NCBI GenBank assembly: GCA_003576695.1
Contig: QOZQ01000001.1
Span: 372,001 to 436,000 of the forward strand
Source of the DNA: Taklimakanibacter lacteus
GTDB lineage: Bacteria > Pseudomonadota > Alphaproteobacteria > Rhizobiales > Aestuariivirgaceae
Length of the DNA: 64,000 nucleotides
Direction of reading: 5' to 3'
The notes under the pieces were generated by a model, which ran no database searches, was not told where the DNA came from, and saw nothing but the letters and a program-made list of their open reading frames with translations. Both the position numbers and the translations under genes were made by a program. Positions 44,977 through 53,672 of the stretch are shown here, in pieces; the stretch's first letter is position 1; every line of letters starts with the position of its first letter.

Positions 44977-47738
44977 CGCGCCATGAGATCATCGCCCAGG
45001 GCCATGCCGAGCTCGAATTCTCGCTGAACGGCAAGACGGTTTCGGTCACCAGCGCCCCGGCCGAGCGCCTGAGCAAGGTGGTGCGCGAGAAGCTTGCGCT
45101 GTGGGGAACCAAAGTCGGCTGCGATGCCGGCGATTGCGGCGCCTGCACGGTGCTGATCGATGGTGCGCCGGCCTGCGCCTGCCTCACCAGCGTGCAGCAG
45201 GTGGAAGGCGCCTCCGTCGTCACCATCGAAGGCCTGGCCAGCTGCACGCGGGCCGGCGAAAGCCTCAAACAGTCATTCCTCGCGCAAGGGGCGGCGCAAT
45301 GCGGCATCTGCACGCCGGGCATGCTGGTCTCGGCCGCGGCCTTGCTCGAAGAGACGCGCAAGCCCTCCGAGCAGCAGGTCATGGATGCGCTGGGCGGCGT
45401 GCTGTGCCGCTGCACCGGTTATCGCAAGATCATCTCGGCGGTGCTCGCTGCGGCCGAAGGGGTCGAGTCCATCTATGTGAGCCCGAAGATCGGCGCCGCG
45501 GTGGGTGCCCGCATCGCGCGGCTCGATGGCGTGCGAAAGGTTGACGGCAGCGAGATCTTCGGCGCCGATGCCACGCCTGCTGATGCCTTGCTGGCGCGCG
45601 CCATACGCTCGCCGCATCACCATGCGCGTTTTACGCTGGGCAATATCGATGGCTGGATCGGCGCGCATCCCGGCATATTGCGTGTGCTGACGGCGGCCGA
45701 CATTCCCAGCGTCAACCGGCATGGCGTCATCGAGCCTTTCGCCGACCAGCCGGTCTTCGCGATCGATGAAACCCGCTTCAAGGGCGAGGCGGTGGCGCTG
45801 GTGGTGGGTGAGCCTGCGGCGATCGAGAGCCTCGATCTCGGCACCTTCCCGGTGACATGGAACGAGCTGACGCCCTTGCTGACGATGGATGAGGCGCAGC
45901 AGGGCATGCTCATACATAAGGAGCGGCCGGACAATCTGCTCACCAGCGGGCGCGTGGTCAGTGGTGATGTCGACAGAGCGCTTGCCTCGGCCGCCGTCGT
46001 CGTCGAGGGCGAATTCGAAACCGGCTTTGTCGAGCACGCTTATATCGAGCCCGAGGCCGCCTGGGCACGGCGCGTCGGCGACACGGTCGAGATCCATACC
46101 TCGACCCAGGCGCCCTATATGAACCGCGACGACCTGGTGAAGATCCTGGGCCTCGCGCCCGAACAGGTGCGTATCGTGCCGACGGCAGTGGGCGGTGGCT
46201 TCGGCTCCAAGCTCGATCTGTCGCTGCAGCCTTTCGTGGCAATCGCCGCCTTCCATCTCGATCAGCCGGTGCGCATGGTCTATAGCCGCAGCGAGTCGAT
46301 CATGACCACGACCAAGCGGCATCCGGCCCGTATCCGCGCGCGGGCCGGCGTCACCCGCGAGGGCAAGCTCGTGGGCCTCGACTTCACCGGCGATTTCAAT
46401 ACCGGCGCCTATGCCTCCTTCGGCCCGACGGTCGCCAATCGCGTGCCGGTCCATGCGTCGGGTCCTTATTTCGTGCCGCATTACCGGGCGCTGGCGCGCG
46501 CCATCCACACGCATGTCGTGCCCGCCGGCGCCTTCCGCGGCTTCGGCGTGCCGCAGACGGCGATCGCCCAGGAGCAGCTTTATGACGAGCTGGCGGAACG
46601 TATCGGCATGGACCGGCTCGAATTCCGCATCCTGAATGCGCTCGATGCAAGCCAGCCGACGGTGACGGGACAAATACTGGGCGAGGGAGTGGGCATCCGC
46701 GCCTGTCTCGAGGTGCTGCGGCCACACTGGGCCCGCGCTCTGAAGGACGCAGATGATCACAATGCGAAGGCAGCGCATCTGCGCCGCGGCGTCGGCATTG
46801 CCGGCATGTGGTATGGCTGCGGCAACACTTCACTGCCCAATCCGTCGACGATCCGCGCCGGGCTCAAGCCCGACGGGCGCATCGCGCTGCATCAGGGTGC
46901 CGTCGATATCGGCCAGGGCTCCAACACCGTCATCACGCAGATCTTCGCCGATGCGCTCGGCGTGCCGATCGGCATCATCGACCGCGTCTCGGCCGATACG
47001 GCGCTGACGCCCGATTGCGGCAAGACCTCGGCGTCGCGCCAGACCTTCGTCACCGGCAAGGCGGCGGAGCTTGCGGGCCAGGCCCTCAAAGCCTCGATCC
47101 TGCGGCTCGCCAATGCGGGCGAGGGCGCCTCCTTCACGCTCGAGGACGGAAAAGCGATCATCGATGACGGCGTCATGACGCACCGGATCGAGCTCACCGG
47201 CCTCGCGCGCGACGGCTTCGGCTATGTGCTCAAGAGCGAAGAGACCTTCAACCCGCCGACCACGCCGCTCGACGAGAACGGCCAGGGCGAGCCCTATGCC
47301 GCCTATGGCTTCGGCGCGCATCTGGCCGAGATCGAGATCGATGTCGAGCTCGGCAAGGTGAAGATACGCAAGATCACAGCGGCGCATGATGTCGGGCGCG
47401 CCATCAACCCGACGCTGATCGAAGGCCAGATCGAAGGCGGCATCGCGCAAGGGCTCGGCATGGCGCTGATGGAGGAATTCCATCCGGGCCGCGGCGAAAA
47501 CCTGCATGACTATCTGATCCCGACGATCGGCGACATGCCGCTGGTCGAGACGATCCTGATCGAGGACCAGTCACCGGTCGGGCCCTTCGGCGCCAAGGGT
47601 GTGGGAGAGCAAGCCCTCATCCCGACGGCGCCCGCCATCCTCAATGCCATCCATCACGCGACGGGCATGCGCATCAGGCGCGTGCCCGCCACACCCGACC
47701 GCATCCGCGCCGCCTTGCTCAGCGCAAAGGAGACTTGA
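44973..47738 (+). CDS. Molybdenum hydroxylase, fused [2Fe-2S] and molybdopterin subunits (xanthine/nicotinate dehydrogenase family)
   Basis: 921 residues. The first 160 form the small iron-sulfur subunit with two clusters: C50, C55, C58, C70 and C110, C113, C145, C147. From about 175 the molybdopterin domain follows, with VGGGFGSKLD, GAFRGFGVPQT and the catalytic glutamate E879 in AKGVGEQAL. Most bacterial enzymes encode these as separate genes; here they are fused while FAD stays separate. Hydroxylates a carbon next to nitrogen in an aromatic ring. The neighbours suggest nicotinate or a similar pyridine rather than xanthine. ATG 44973 overlaps the FAD-subunit stop. Confidence 0.92.
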   Translation: MTRHEIIAQGHAELEFSLNGKTVSVTSAPAERLSKVVREKLALWGTKVGCDAGDCGACTVLIDGAPACACLTSVQQVEGASVVTIEGLASCTRAGESLKQSFLAQGAAQCGICTPGMLVSAAALLEETRKPSEQQVMDALGGVLCRCTGYRKIISAVLAAAEGVESIYVSPKIGAAVGARIARLDGVRKVDGSEIFGADATPADALLARAIRSPHHHARFTLGNIDGWIGAHPGILRVLTAADIPSVNRHGVIEPFADQPVFAIDETRFKGEAVALVVGEPAAIESLDLGTFPVTWNELTPLLTMDEAQQGMLIHKERPDNLLTSGRVVSGDVDRALASAAVVVEGEFETGFVEHAYIEPEAAWARRVGDTVEIHTSTQAPYMNRDDLVKILGLAPEQVRIVPTAVGGGFGSKLDLSLQPFVAIAAFHLDQPVRMVYSRSESIMTTTKRHPARIRARAGVTREGKLVGLDFTGDFNTGAYASFGPTVANRVPVHASGPYFVPHYRALARAIHTHVVPAGAFRGFGVPQTAIAQEQLYDELAERIGMDRLEFRILNALDASQPTVTGQILGEGVGIRACLEVLRPHWARALKDADDHNAKAAHLRRGVGIAGMWYGCGNTSLPNPSTIRAGLKPDGRIALHQGAVDIGQGSNTVITQIFADALGVPIGIIDRVSADTALTPDCGKTSASRQTFVTGKAAELAGQALKASILRLANAGEGASFTLEDGKAIIDDGVMTHRIELTGLARDGFGYVLKSEETFNPPTTPLDENGQGEPYAAYGFGAHLAEIEIDVELGKVKIRKITAAHDVGRAINPTLIEGQIEGGIAQGLGMALMEEFHPGRGENLHDYLIPTIGDMPLVETILIEDQSPVGPFGAKGVGEQALIPTAPAILNAIHHATGMRIRRVPATPDRIRAALLSAKET

Positions 47739-49183
47739 CCATGTCAGAGGCAGCTCTCCCGATCACGCCTCAAGCCGACAAGATCCGCTGCGATGCCTGT
47801 CCGGTGCTGTGCTACATCAAGCCCGGCAATACCGGCGCCTGCGACCGCTATGCCAATATCGAGGGGCAGTTGGTGCGGGTCGATCCGCATGTGCTGCTCG
47901 ACAAGACGATCAAGGGCGGCGGCCAGGTCATCTCCTTCCTCGGGCGCGAGAAGGACTGGGACGGCCGCATCGTCGAAAGCGCCAATACTTTCGTGACCGC
48001 GATCGGCGCCGGCACCACCTATCCCGACTATAAGCCGGCGCCTTTCATCGTCTCCTCCGAGGTCAATGGCGTCGACATGGTGACGGTCGTCACCGAGGGC
48101 ATCTTCAGCTATTGCGGCGTCAAGGTGAAGATCGACACCGACCGGCATCTGGGGCCTGAGACCGCGGCGGTGCGCGTCAATGGCGAGCAGGTGGGCCATG
48201 TCACGACGGCCGAATATGGCTCGCAGATGCTGGCGCTCGGCGGGGTTCGCCATCTGACCGGCGGCTCGAAGAAGGAAGGCCGCGTCACCTGCGATGCGCT
48301 GCTGTCGCTGTGCAACGGCAAGCCAGTCGAGATGACGGTCGATGGCGGCGTCACTCTCATCGTCGAGGCCGGCAAGCCGCCGATCATCAACGGCACACCG
48401 GAAGAGCGGATGCGGGTCGGCTGCGGCTCGGCCACCATCGGCATGTTCGCGCGCCAGTGGTTCGGGCAGATCGATGAGGTGGTGGTGGTCGATGACCACA
48501 TCACCGGCGTGCTGTCCGAGCACCAGGCCGGAAAATTCCTCGGCGTGCGCGACACCGGCATCAAGATCAAGGGCCATCGTTCGACGCCCGGGCGCTATTT
48601 CAAGGTGGCCGAGCCCGGCACCGGCTGGGGCGGCACCGATCTCAGCGATCCGCTCGCGATATTGAAGCCTTTCGACGCGAAGGAGGCGTGGCCGGGCCTG
48701 CGCATGCTGATGGTGTCGACGACCGGCGAGCACAGCGCCTATTTCGAGCTCGACGCGGAGCTGGCGCCGGTCGAGAAGGAGATGCCGGCCGGCATGCGGG
48801 CCTCGGTCGAGCGCATCAAGGAGAATTGCGAGCCGGCCCTGTCGACGGTGCTGTTCATGGGCGGCGCCGGCGGGTCGCTGCGCGCCGGGGTCACGGAAAA
48901 TCCGGTGCGCCTCACCAAGTCGGTGAAGGATTCATTCACGCGGGTGACCGCGGGCGGCGCTCCCACCTATGTGTGGCCGGGCGGCGGCATCACCTTCATG
49001 GTCGATGTGACCCTGTTGCCGGCCAATGCCTTCGGCTATGTGCCGACGCCGGCGCTCGTCGCTCCCATCGAATTCACCATGCGCCGCGACGATTATCGCC
49101 TGCTCGGCGGGCATATGGATCATGTGCGGCCTCTGTCGGAAGTCGCCCTGGCCAAGGGCAAGAAACGGGTCAACGCACCATGA
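47735..49183 (+). CDS. hnr: 6-hydroxynicotinate reductase homologue
   Basis: 482 residues. N-terminal cysteine set C19, C22, C26, C36 (CDACPVLCYIKPGNTGAC) would bind a [4Fe-4S] cluster. The whole layout, including GGGQVISFLGREKDWDGRI and GGGITFMVDVTLLPANAFGYVPTPALVAPIEFTM, corresponds to 6-hydroxynicotinate reductase, which in Eubacterium barkeri uses reduced ferredoxin to make 1,4,5,6-tetrahydro-6-oxonicotinate. Starts four bases inside the hydroxylase gene end and overlaps UPF0280 by ATGA. Identity is from recalled family resemblance plus operon context. Confidence 0.8.
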   Translation: MTMSEAALPITPQADKIRCDACPVLCYIKPGNTGACDRYANIEGQLVRVDPHVLLDKTIKGGGQVISFLGREKDWDGRIVESANTFVTAIGAGTTYPDYKPAPFIVSSEVNGVDMVTVVTEGIFSYCGVKVKIDTDRHLGPETAAVRVNGEQVGHVTTAEYGSQMLALGGVRHLTGGSKKEGRVTCDALLSLCNGKPVEMTVDGGVTLIVEAGKPPIINGTPEERMRVGCGSATIGMFARQWFGQIDEVVVVDDHITGVLSEHQAGKFLGVRDTGIKIKGHRSTPGRYFKVAEPGTGWGGTDLSDPLAILKPFDAKEAWPGLRMLMVSTTGEHSAYFELDAELAPVEKEMPAGMRASVERIKENCEPALSTVLFMGGAGGSLRAGVTENPVRLTKSVKDSFTRVTAGGAPTYVWPGGGITFMVDVTLLPANAFGYVPTPALVAPIEFTMRRDDYRLLGGHMDHVRPLSEVALAKGKKRVNAP

Positions 49184-50055
49184 CCCGCTATCAGGCGCAG
49201 CTCCTGGCCGACGGAAAGAGGTTGCATCTCCATGACGGTCCGATCGATCTGTTGATCGAGGCGAAAGGTGACGCGTCTGCTGTTCGTGCCGCTTATGGCG
49301 CGGCGGAGTTGCGCTTTGCGACGATCCTCGATGAATTGTGCGCCGAGCTTTCCCTGTTGCGTCAGGCCACGTCGGTGAGGCCGGAGGGAATTACCGCGCA
49401 GCTTATGTGGCGCGCGACGCTTCCTTTCGCGCGAGGCCGTTTCATCACGCCGATGGCGGCGGTGGCCGGCAGCGTCGCCGAGGAGATCCTTGCGGCGATG
49501 ACGGAAGCTGCTCATTTGGCTCGCGCCTATGTCAATAATGGCGGCGATATCGCGCTTCATCTGGCGCCAGGCAGCTCGTTCCGCATCGGGCTCGTCGACC
49601 GGCCCGACCAGCCCTCGCTCTTCGGCACAGCGGAGATCGGGGAAGAGGACGGCGTGCGCGGCATCGCGACCAGCGGCTGGCGCGGCCGCAGCTTCTCGCT
49701 CGGCATCGCCGATGCGGTGACCGTCCTGGCCGAGACAGCGAGCCATGCCGATGCGGCGGCGACCATCATCGCCAATGATGTCGACCTGCCCGGCCATGCG
49801 GCCATCGCGCGCGCGCGGGCTTGCGATATCCAGCCCGACAATGATCTCAAGGAGCGGGAAGTGACGCGCGGCGTCGGCGCCTTGTCGAAGGATGAGATCG
49901 ATCGCGCGCTGACGCGCGGCTGCCGGACCGCGCAGCGCCTCGTGGCAGAGGGCCTTGTTATTGCAGCCGCCCTCCACCTGCAGGGCGAGACGCGAACCGT
50001 CGGCCACTACCGGGCGCGCAACAGGGAAACAGCAAGGATAGCTATATATGCATGA
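49180..50055 (+). CDS. UPF0280 family protein
   Basis: 291 residues. YQAQLLADGKRLHLHDGPIDLLIEAKGD followed by AMTEAAHLARAYVNNGGDIALHL is the UPF0280 signature. The family has, as I recall, a fold related to ApbE flavin transferases, including an NNGGDIAL element like ApbE's; this suggests nucleotide or flavin handling, possibly flavinylation of the reductase, but that is inference. ATGA overlaps on the upstream side and an 8-base overlap with the next gene tie it into the operon. Confidence 0.85.
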   Translation: MTRYQAQLLADGKRLHLHDGPIDLLIEAKGDASAVRAAYGAAELRFATILDELCAELSLLRQATSVRPEGITAQLMWRATLPFARGRFITPMAAVAGSVAEEILAAMTEAAHLARAYVNNGGDIALHLAPGSSFRIGLVDRPDQPSLFGTAEIGEEDGVRGIATSGWRGRSFSLGIADAVTVLAETASHADAAATIIANDVDLPGHAAIARARACDIQPDNDLKEREVTRGVGALSKDEIDRALTRGCRTAQRLVAEGLVIAAALHLQGETRTVGHYRARNRETARIAIYA

Positions 50056-50632
50056 GCTGAAGATCAGGAAATTTCTCGTCTCCGTCGAAGAGATCTTCCA
50101 TGAGGGCGGGCCGGTCGCCGCCGTGCCGCAGCGGCGCGCCTCGGCTCTCGCCGTGATCGCCAATCCGTTCGCCGGCAGATATCACGAAGAAATCCAGCCT
50201 TTCATGGACGACCTGAAGCCGCTCGGGCTCGACATGGCGCGCCGGCTCATCGCGGCGCTCGGCGGCGATGCCAGGGTGGTCGAAGGCTATGGCAAGGCCG
50301 CCATCGTGGGCGAGGGCGGGGAGCTCGAGCATGGTGCGCTGTGGCATGAGCCGGGCGGCTATGCGATGCGTGAGCTCCTGGGCGGTGCGAAAGCGATCGT
50401 GCCCTCGACCAAGAAAGTGGGCGGGCCCGGCACGCGCATCGATGTGCCCGTCACCCATATCAATGCCTCCTATGTGCGCAGCCATTTCGATGCGATGGAG
50501 GTTGGTCTTCCGGACGCACCCCGCGCGAATGAGATGGTGCTGATCCTGGTGATGACCACGGGGGCGCGCGTCCATGCCCGCGCCGGCGGGCTGGCGGCCA
50601 AGGATATTGCCGGAAAGGATGGACTGAGATGA
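50048..50632 (+). CDS. AA_synth (DUF1185) family protein, paralogue 1
   Basis: 194 residues. LKIRKFLVSVEEIFHEGGPVAAVPQRRASALAVIANPFAGRY is the family start, with EGYGKAAIVGEGGELEHGALWH and PSTKKVGGPGTRIDVPVTHINASYVRSHFDAMEV following. The family was named amino-acid synthesis protein, with little biochemical support. It overlaps UPF0280 by eight bases and shares an ATGA with its own paralogue, so a hetero-oligomer is likely. Function in this pathway unknown. Confidence 0.88.
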   Translation: MHELKIRKFLVSVEEIFHEGGPVAAVPQRRASALAVIANPFAGRYHEEIQPFMDDLKPLGLDMARRLIAALGGDARVVEGYGKAAIVGEGGELEHGALWHEPGGYAMRELLGGAKAIVPSTKKVGGPGTRIDVPVTHINASYVRSHFDAMEVGLPDAPRANEMVLILVMTTGARVHARAGGLAAKDIAGKDGLR

Positions 50633-51213
50633 AAGCCAGGATTCGGAAAATCGTCACCTTCGTGGATGAGACGCTGAGCGAGCAGGGCAAGGCGGTGACA
50701 CCACCCATACGCCGCGCGGCCGCGGTGGCGGTGATCGAGAATCCCTTTGCCGGCAGGTATCAGGAAGACCTGAGCCTGCTCATCGATGTCGGCGAGGAGT
50801 TGGGTGGCCTTCTGGCCGAGCGCGCTGTCGCCGCATTGGGGATACCGGGCGCCAGCGTGGAGAGCTATGGCAAGGCGGCGGCTGTCGGCGAGAATGGCGA
50901 GCTTGAGCATGCGGCAGCGATCCTCCATCCCAAGCTCGGCACACCTTTCCGCAAGGTGCTGGGCAAAGGTGCGGCGCTCATCCCGTCATCGAAGAAGCGC
51001 GGCCCCATGGGGGTCGTGCTCGATGTGCCGCTCGGCCACAAGGATGCCGCCTATGTGCGCAGCCATTTCGACGGCATGGAAGTCAGGGTCAATGACGCGC
51101 CGCGCGCCAATGAGATCATGGTGGCGGTTGCCGTCACCTCGGGTGGACGCCCGCTGCCGCGCGTCGGCGGGTTGAAGACGTCGGAGATCAAGGGCGAGGA
51201 CGGGTTGCGGTAG
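50629..51213 (+). CDS. AA_synth (DUF1185) family protein, paralogue 2
   Basis: 194 residues, same length as paralogue 1 and alignable end to end: IRKIVTFVDETLSEQGKAVTPPIRRAAAVAVIENPFAGRYQEDL, ESYGKAAAVGENGELEHAAA, PSSKKRGPMGVVLDVPLGHKDAAYVRSHFDGMEV. Last gene of the hydroxylase operon. Differences concentrate in the middle (ILHPKLGTPFRKVLGKGAALI against LWHEPGGYAMRELLGGAKAIV), which may mark two different binding roles. Confidence 0.88.
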   Translation: MKARIRKIVTFVDETLSEQGKAVTPPIRRAAAVAVIENPFAGRYQEDLSLLIDVGEELGGLLAERAVAALGIPGASVESYGKAAAVGENGELEHAAAILHPKLGTPFRKVLGKGAALIPSSKKRGPMGVVLDVPLGHKDAAYVRSHFDGMEVRVNDAPRANEIMVAVAVTSGGRPLPRVGGLKTSEIKGEDGLR

Positions 51214-51242
51214 AGCGCAGTCCCCCGCACGCAACCCCAGTT

Positions 51243-51344
51243 CGTCATCCCGGCGAAAGCCGGGATCCATTGCGATCTCACCTCACGATCGGCGTTGATC
51301 GCGTTGCGCGAATTTAATGGGTCCCGGCTTTCGCCGGGATGACG
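51243..51344. repeat. Dispersed ~100-bp palindromic repeat, copy 3
   Basis: 23-bp perfect terminal inverted repeats (51243-51265 and 51322-51344). It separates the convergent AA_synth and enamidase genes, where it can end transcription from both sides. Confidence 0.9.
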
Positions 51345-51354
51345 GTTTTGGGGG

Positions 51355-52554
51355 TCACGCCTTCTCGATCGTCGGAATCCGTTTCGCCGGCGGCGTGTTG
51401 CGGCTGCGCTGGCAGCGCACCAGGCCGTCGATGATCACCATGCCGATGCCGGGCAGGTCGCCGAGCCTTATGCTGTCGAGCAAGGTCTCGCCGGCCGAAT
51501 GCTGGGCGGTATCCATCAGCACGAAATCGGCCGCACGGCCGGTCTCGATCAATCCGCAGTCGAGCTTGCGCATGCGCGCGGTGTTGCCGGTGGCGAGGCA
51601 GATGGCCTGTTCCGCCGGCAGGTCGCCCAAAGCGGACAGCATGGAGATCATGCGCAATATGCCGAGCGGCTGCACGCCGGAGCCTGCCGGCGCATCGGTG
51701 CCTAAGATCACGCGCTCGAGCTGCTTCATCTCGGTCGCGGCGCGCAGCGCATAAAGCGCGGCGCGCTCATTGCCATTGTGCACGATCTCGAGGCCGCGCT
51801 TGCAGCCCTCGCAGATGCAGCGGATCTGCGTGTCGGGCAGCGCCGTGTGGCCGCCATTGATATGGCCCACCACATCGGTGTCGGCTTCGAGCACCACATC
51901 CTTGTCGATGAGGCCCGAGCCCGGAATGGACGGGCCGCCGGTATGGATGGTGCTCTGGATGCCGTATTTGCGCGCCCAGGCCACCATGCGGCGCGCCGTC
52001 GGGCCGTCCTTGACGCCGCCGAGCCCCACTTCGCCCAGAAGCTTCACGCCGGCTTCCGCCAGGTCCTTGAAATCCTGCTCCGTCATCTCGGGCTCGATGC
52101 AGGGTGCCCCGGCATGGACCTTGACGCCGGACGGCCTGAAATTGGCGAACTGGCGTTGCGCCGAGATGGCGAGCGCCTTGAGGCCGATCACATCGCGCGG
52201 CCGGCCCGGCGTGTGCACCTCGCCCGCCGAGATCATGGTGGTGATGCCGCCATTGAGATTGCTGTCGATCCAGCCGAGCTGGTTCTGGCGCGGCGTCCAG
52301 TCGCCCGCCACCGGATGCACATGGCTGTCGATAAGCCCCGGCGCAAGTGCGCAGCCCTTGGCATCGATGATCACCGTCGCTCCTTCGGCATCGATGTCCC
52401 TGGCGCGGCCGATCTGCGTGATCCTGCCGTCGACCGCCGCGATCGTATCGGCATCGAGGATGGGATTCTCGAGAGCGCCCGACAGGACAAGGCCGATATT
52501 GCGGATGACGGTCTTCCGGGGACCAGCGGCAGGGGTGGCGGCCTCATGGGACAT
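51355..52554 (-). CDS. ena: Enamidase-like amidohydrolase
   Basis: 399 residues. Metal ligands of the amidohydrolase barrel: H78/H80 (DSHVH), E175 (GEVGLG), H204 (IHTGG), H231 (GHINGG) and D287 (GTDAPAG). Segments such as GGITTMISAGEVHTPGRPRD, FRPSGVKVHAGA and the tail SRNTPPAKR closely resemble E. barkeri enamidase as I remember it; that enzyme opens the 1,4,5,6-tetrahydro-6-oxonicotinate ring to 2-formylglutarate and ammonia. The gene is transcribed towards the hydroxylase operon and divergently from the MarR gene. Strong candidate for the third step of the same pathway. Confidence 0.85.
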   Translation of the reverse strand: MSHEAATPAAGPRKTVIRNIGLVLSGALENPILDADTIAAVDGRITQIGRARDIDAEGATVIIDAKGCALAPGLIDSHVHPVAGDWTPRQNQLGWIDSNLNGGITTMISAGEVHTPGRPRDVIGLKALAISAQRQFANFRPSGVKVHAGAPCIEPEMTEQDFKDLAEAGVKLLGEVGLGGVKDGPTARRMVAWARKYGIQSTIHTGGPSIPGSGLIDKDVVLEADTDVVGHINGGHTALPDTQIRCICEGCKRGLEIVHNGNERAALYALRAATEMKQLERVILGTDAPAGSGVQPLGILRMISMLSALGDLPAEQAICLATGNTARMRKLDCGLIETGRAADFVLMDTAQHSAGETLLDSIRLGDLPGIGMVIIDGLVRCQRSRNTPPAKRIPTIEKA

Positions 52555-52581
52555 GTTCGTCTCCTCTTGTCAGAATGAATA

Positions 52582-52593
52582 TTTGTAGGCAAA
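52582..52593. promoter_or_regulatory. Operator candidate TTTGTAGGCAAA
   Basis: Near-palindrome between the divergent enamidase and MarR genes, identical to the fpr-side site (43987) except for the two central bases, which break the GTATAC core. Would allow the MarR protein to regulate its own gene and enamidase. Confidence 0.5.
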
Positions 52594-52642
52594 CAATAGG
52601 GAAGGAGCAAGCACCTGCTGTCCTGCTTGAGAGAACCCGACG

Positions 52643-53113
52643 ATGACATCGCGCAAACCGGCACCATCGCGCCAGGGCGGCAATGGCCGCAAGCCGGACG
52701 ATGATGATTATGTGCTCGACAGCCAGGTCGGCTTCATCCTGAGGCAAGTAAGCCAGCGCCATGCGGTGATCTTCGACGAGCTGATCGGCGAGGGCGTCAC
52801 GCCGACGCAATGGGCGGCGCTGTCCAAGCTCCAGGAGATCGGCCCCACGTCGCAGAACCTGCTCGGCCGGCTCACCTCCATGGATGCGGCGACCATCAAG
52901 GGCGTGGTGCTGAGGCTCGGCAAGCGCCAGCTGGTGGAGACCAATCCCGATCCCGGCGATGCGCGAAGGCTCGTGGTGCGGCTGACCGAGCAGGGCAGGC
53001 GGCTCACCCGGAAGCTCACGCCGCGCGCCGCCGCCATCAGCCAGGTGACGATGGCGCCTTTGACGCCCGAGGAGCAGACGCGGCTGCTGGCGCTGCTGAC
53101 GAAGCTGCGGTGA
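52643..53113 (+). CDS. MarR-family transcriptional regulator of the heterocycle cluster
   Basis: 156 residues. The winged helix spans GEGVTPTQWAALSKLQEIGPTSQNLLGRLTSMDAATIKGVVLRLGKRQLVE and the wing ends DARRLVVRLTEQGRRL. It is closest in style to MarR proteins that control aromatic or heterocycle catabolism. Divergent from enamidase; the putative operator at 52582 lies between. The most plausible local regulator of the whole 43-58 kb block. Confidence 0.88.
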   Translation: MTSRKPAPSRQGGNGRKPDDDDYVLDSQVGFILRQVSQRHAVIFDELIGEGVTPTQWAALSKLQEIGPTSQNLLGRLTSMDAATIKGVVLRLGKRQLVETNPDPGDARRLVVRLTEQGRRLTRKLTPRAAAISQVTMAPLTPEEQTRLLALLTKLR

Positions 53114-53123
53114 CCCGATCGTA

Positions 53124-53178
53124 TCCTCTCCCTCACCGCGGAGCGGGGAGGGTACGCCCGAAGGGCGGGGGTGGGGTC
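53124..53178 (+). repeat. Inverted repeat, left copy, flanking the DUF559 gene
   Basis: A GC-rich element (CTCTCCCTCACC...GCGGGGAGGGT...GGGTGGGGTC) whose inverted homologue is at 53602-53653. Both ends point the GTGGGGTC edge towards the gene between them. Confidence 0.75.
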
Positions 53179-53234
53179 TTTCCCCTATGCACCTAGCCTA
53201 GTAACGTTCGCGCGCAGTCAGGATGGAGCAATCC

Positions 53235-53591
53235 ATGGACGACCGTATCGCCTTCGCTCGTTCGCTTCGAAAACGCATGACTCCAGAAGAAGTGAAACTC
53301 TGGGTAAGATTGAGGACATGGCGCAGCAAGGGTTATCACTTTCGTAGGCAAGCGCCGATCGACGGTTACGTCCTGGATTTCGTCTGCAAGACGCACAAGC
53401 TGATCGTCGAAGTCGACGGTAGTCAGCATGGTGAAGACCATGGTTCGGCACATGACGCAAAACGAGATGCGCATTTCCGCGCCAAAGGCTATCGCGTTGC
53501 GCGCTTATGGAATGCCGATGTTAATAGCGATCCTGATGCCGCTGCCGATACAATCTGGGCATTTCTGCAAGGAGAAAATCCCTTCGCATAA
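53235..53591 (+). CDS. DUF559 endonuclease-like protein (Vsr/restriction fold)
   Basis: 118 residues. SLRKRMTPEEVKLWVRLRTWRSKGYHFRRQAPIDGYVLDFVC then KLIVEVDGSQH gives the D...ExD...H set of the Vsr/PD-(D/E)XK-type DUF559 fold. ATG 53235 (GGAG eight bases upstream) is preferred to 53223. The protein is probably a small nuclease. It is a lone gene between the inverted repeat copies at 53124 and 53602, dropped between MarR and the ABC operon; it has no obvious metabolic link to them. Confidence 0.85.
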   Translation: MDDRIAFARSLRKRMTPEEVKLWVRLRTWRSKGYHFRRQAPIDGYVLDFVCKTHKLIVEVDGSQHGEDHGSAHDAKRDAHFRAKGYRVARLWNADVNSDPDAAADTIWAFLQGENPFA

Positions 53592-53601
53592 GTGCGGCGG
53601 C

Positions 53602-53653
53602 GTGACCCCACCCGACGCTTCGCGCCACCCTCCCCGCCATGCGGGGAGGGAGA
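53602..53653 (-). repeat. Inverted repeat, right copy, flanking the DUF559 gene
   Basis: Reverse complement of the 53124 element with about one fifth of positions changed (GACCCCACCCGACGCTTCGCG then CCCTCCCCGC...GCGGGGAGGG). The pair is placed symmetrically around the DUF559 gene. Confidence 0.75.
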
Positions 53654-53672
53654 TTCTGACGGGTAACGAGCT

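Noticed and set aside
44122-47738. Purine (xanthine) catabolism operon
   Set aside because: No uricase, XdhC, guanine deaminase or allantoin genes are present, while hnr- and ena-like genes are; xanthine remains possible only if those calls are wrong.
53124-53653. CRISPR-like repeats
   Set aside because: Only two diverged copies in inverted orientation around a gene; no regularly spaced array exists anywhere in the window.
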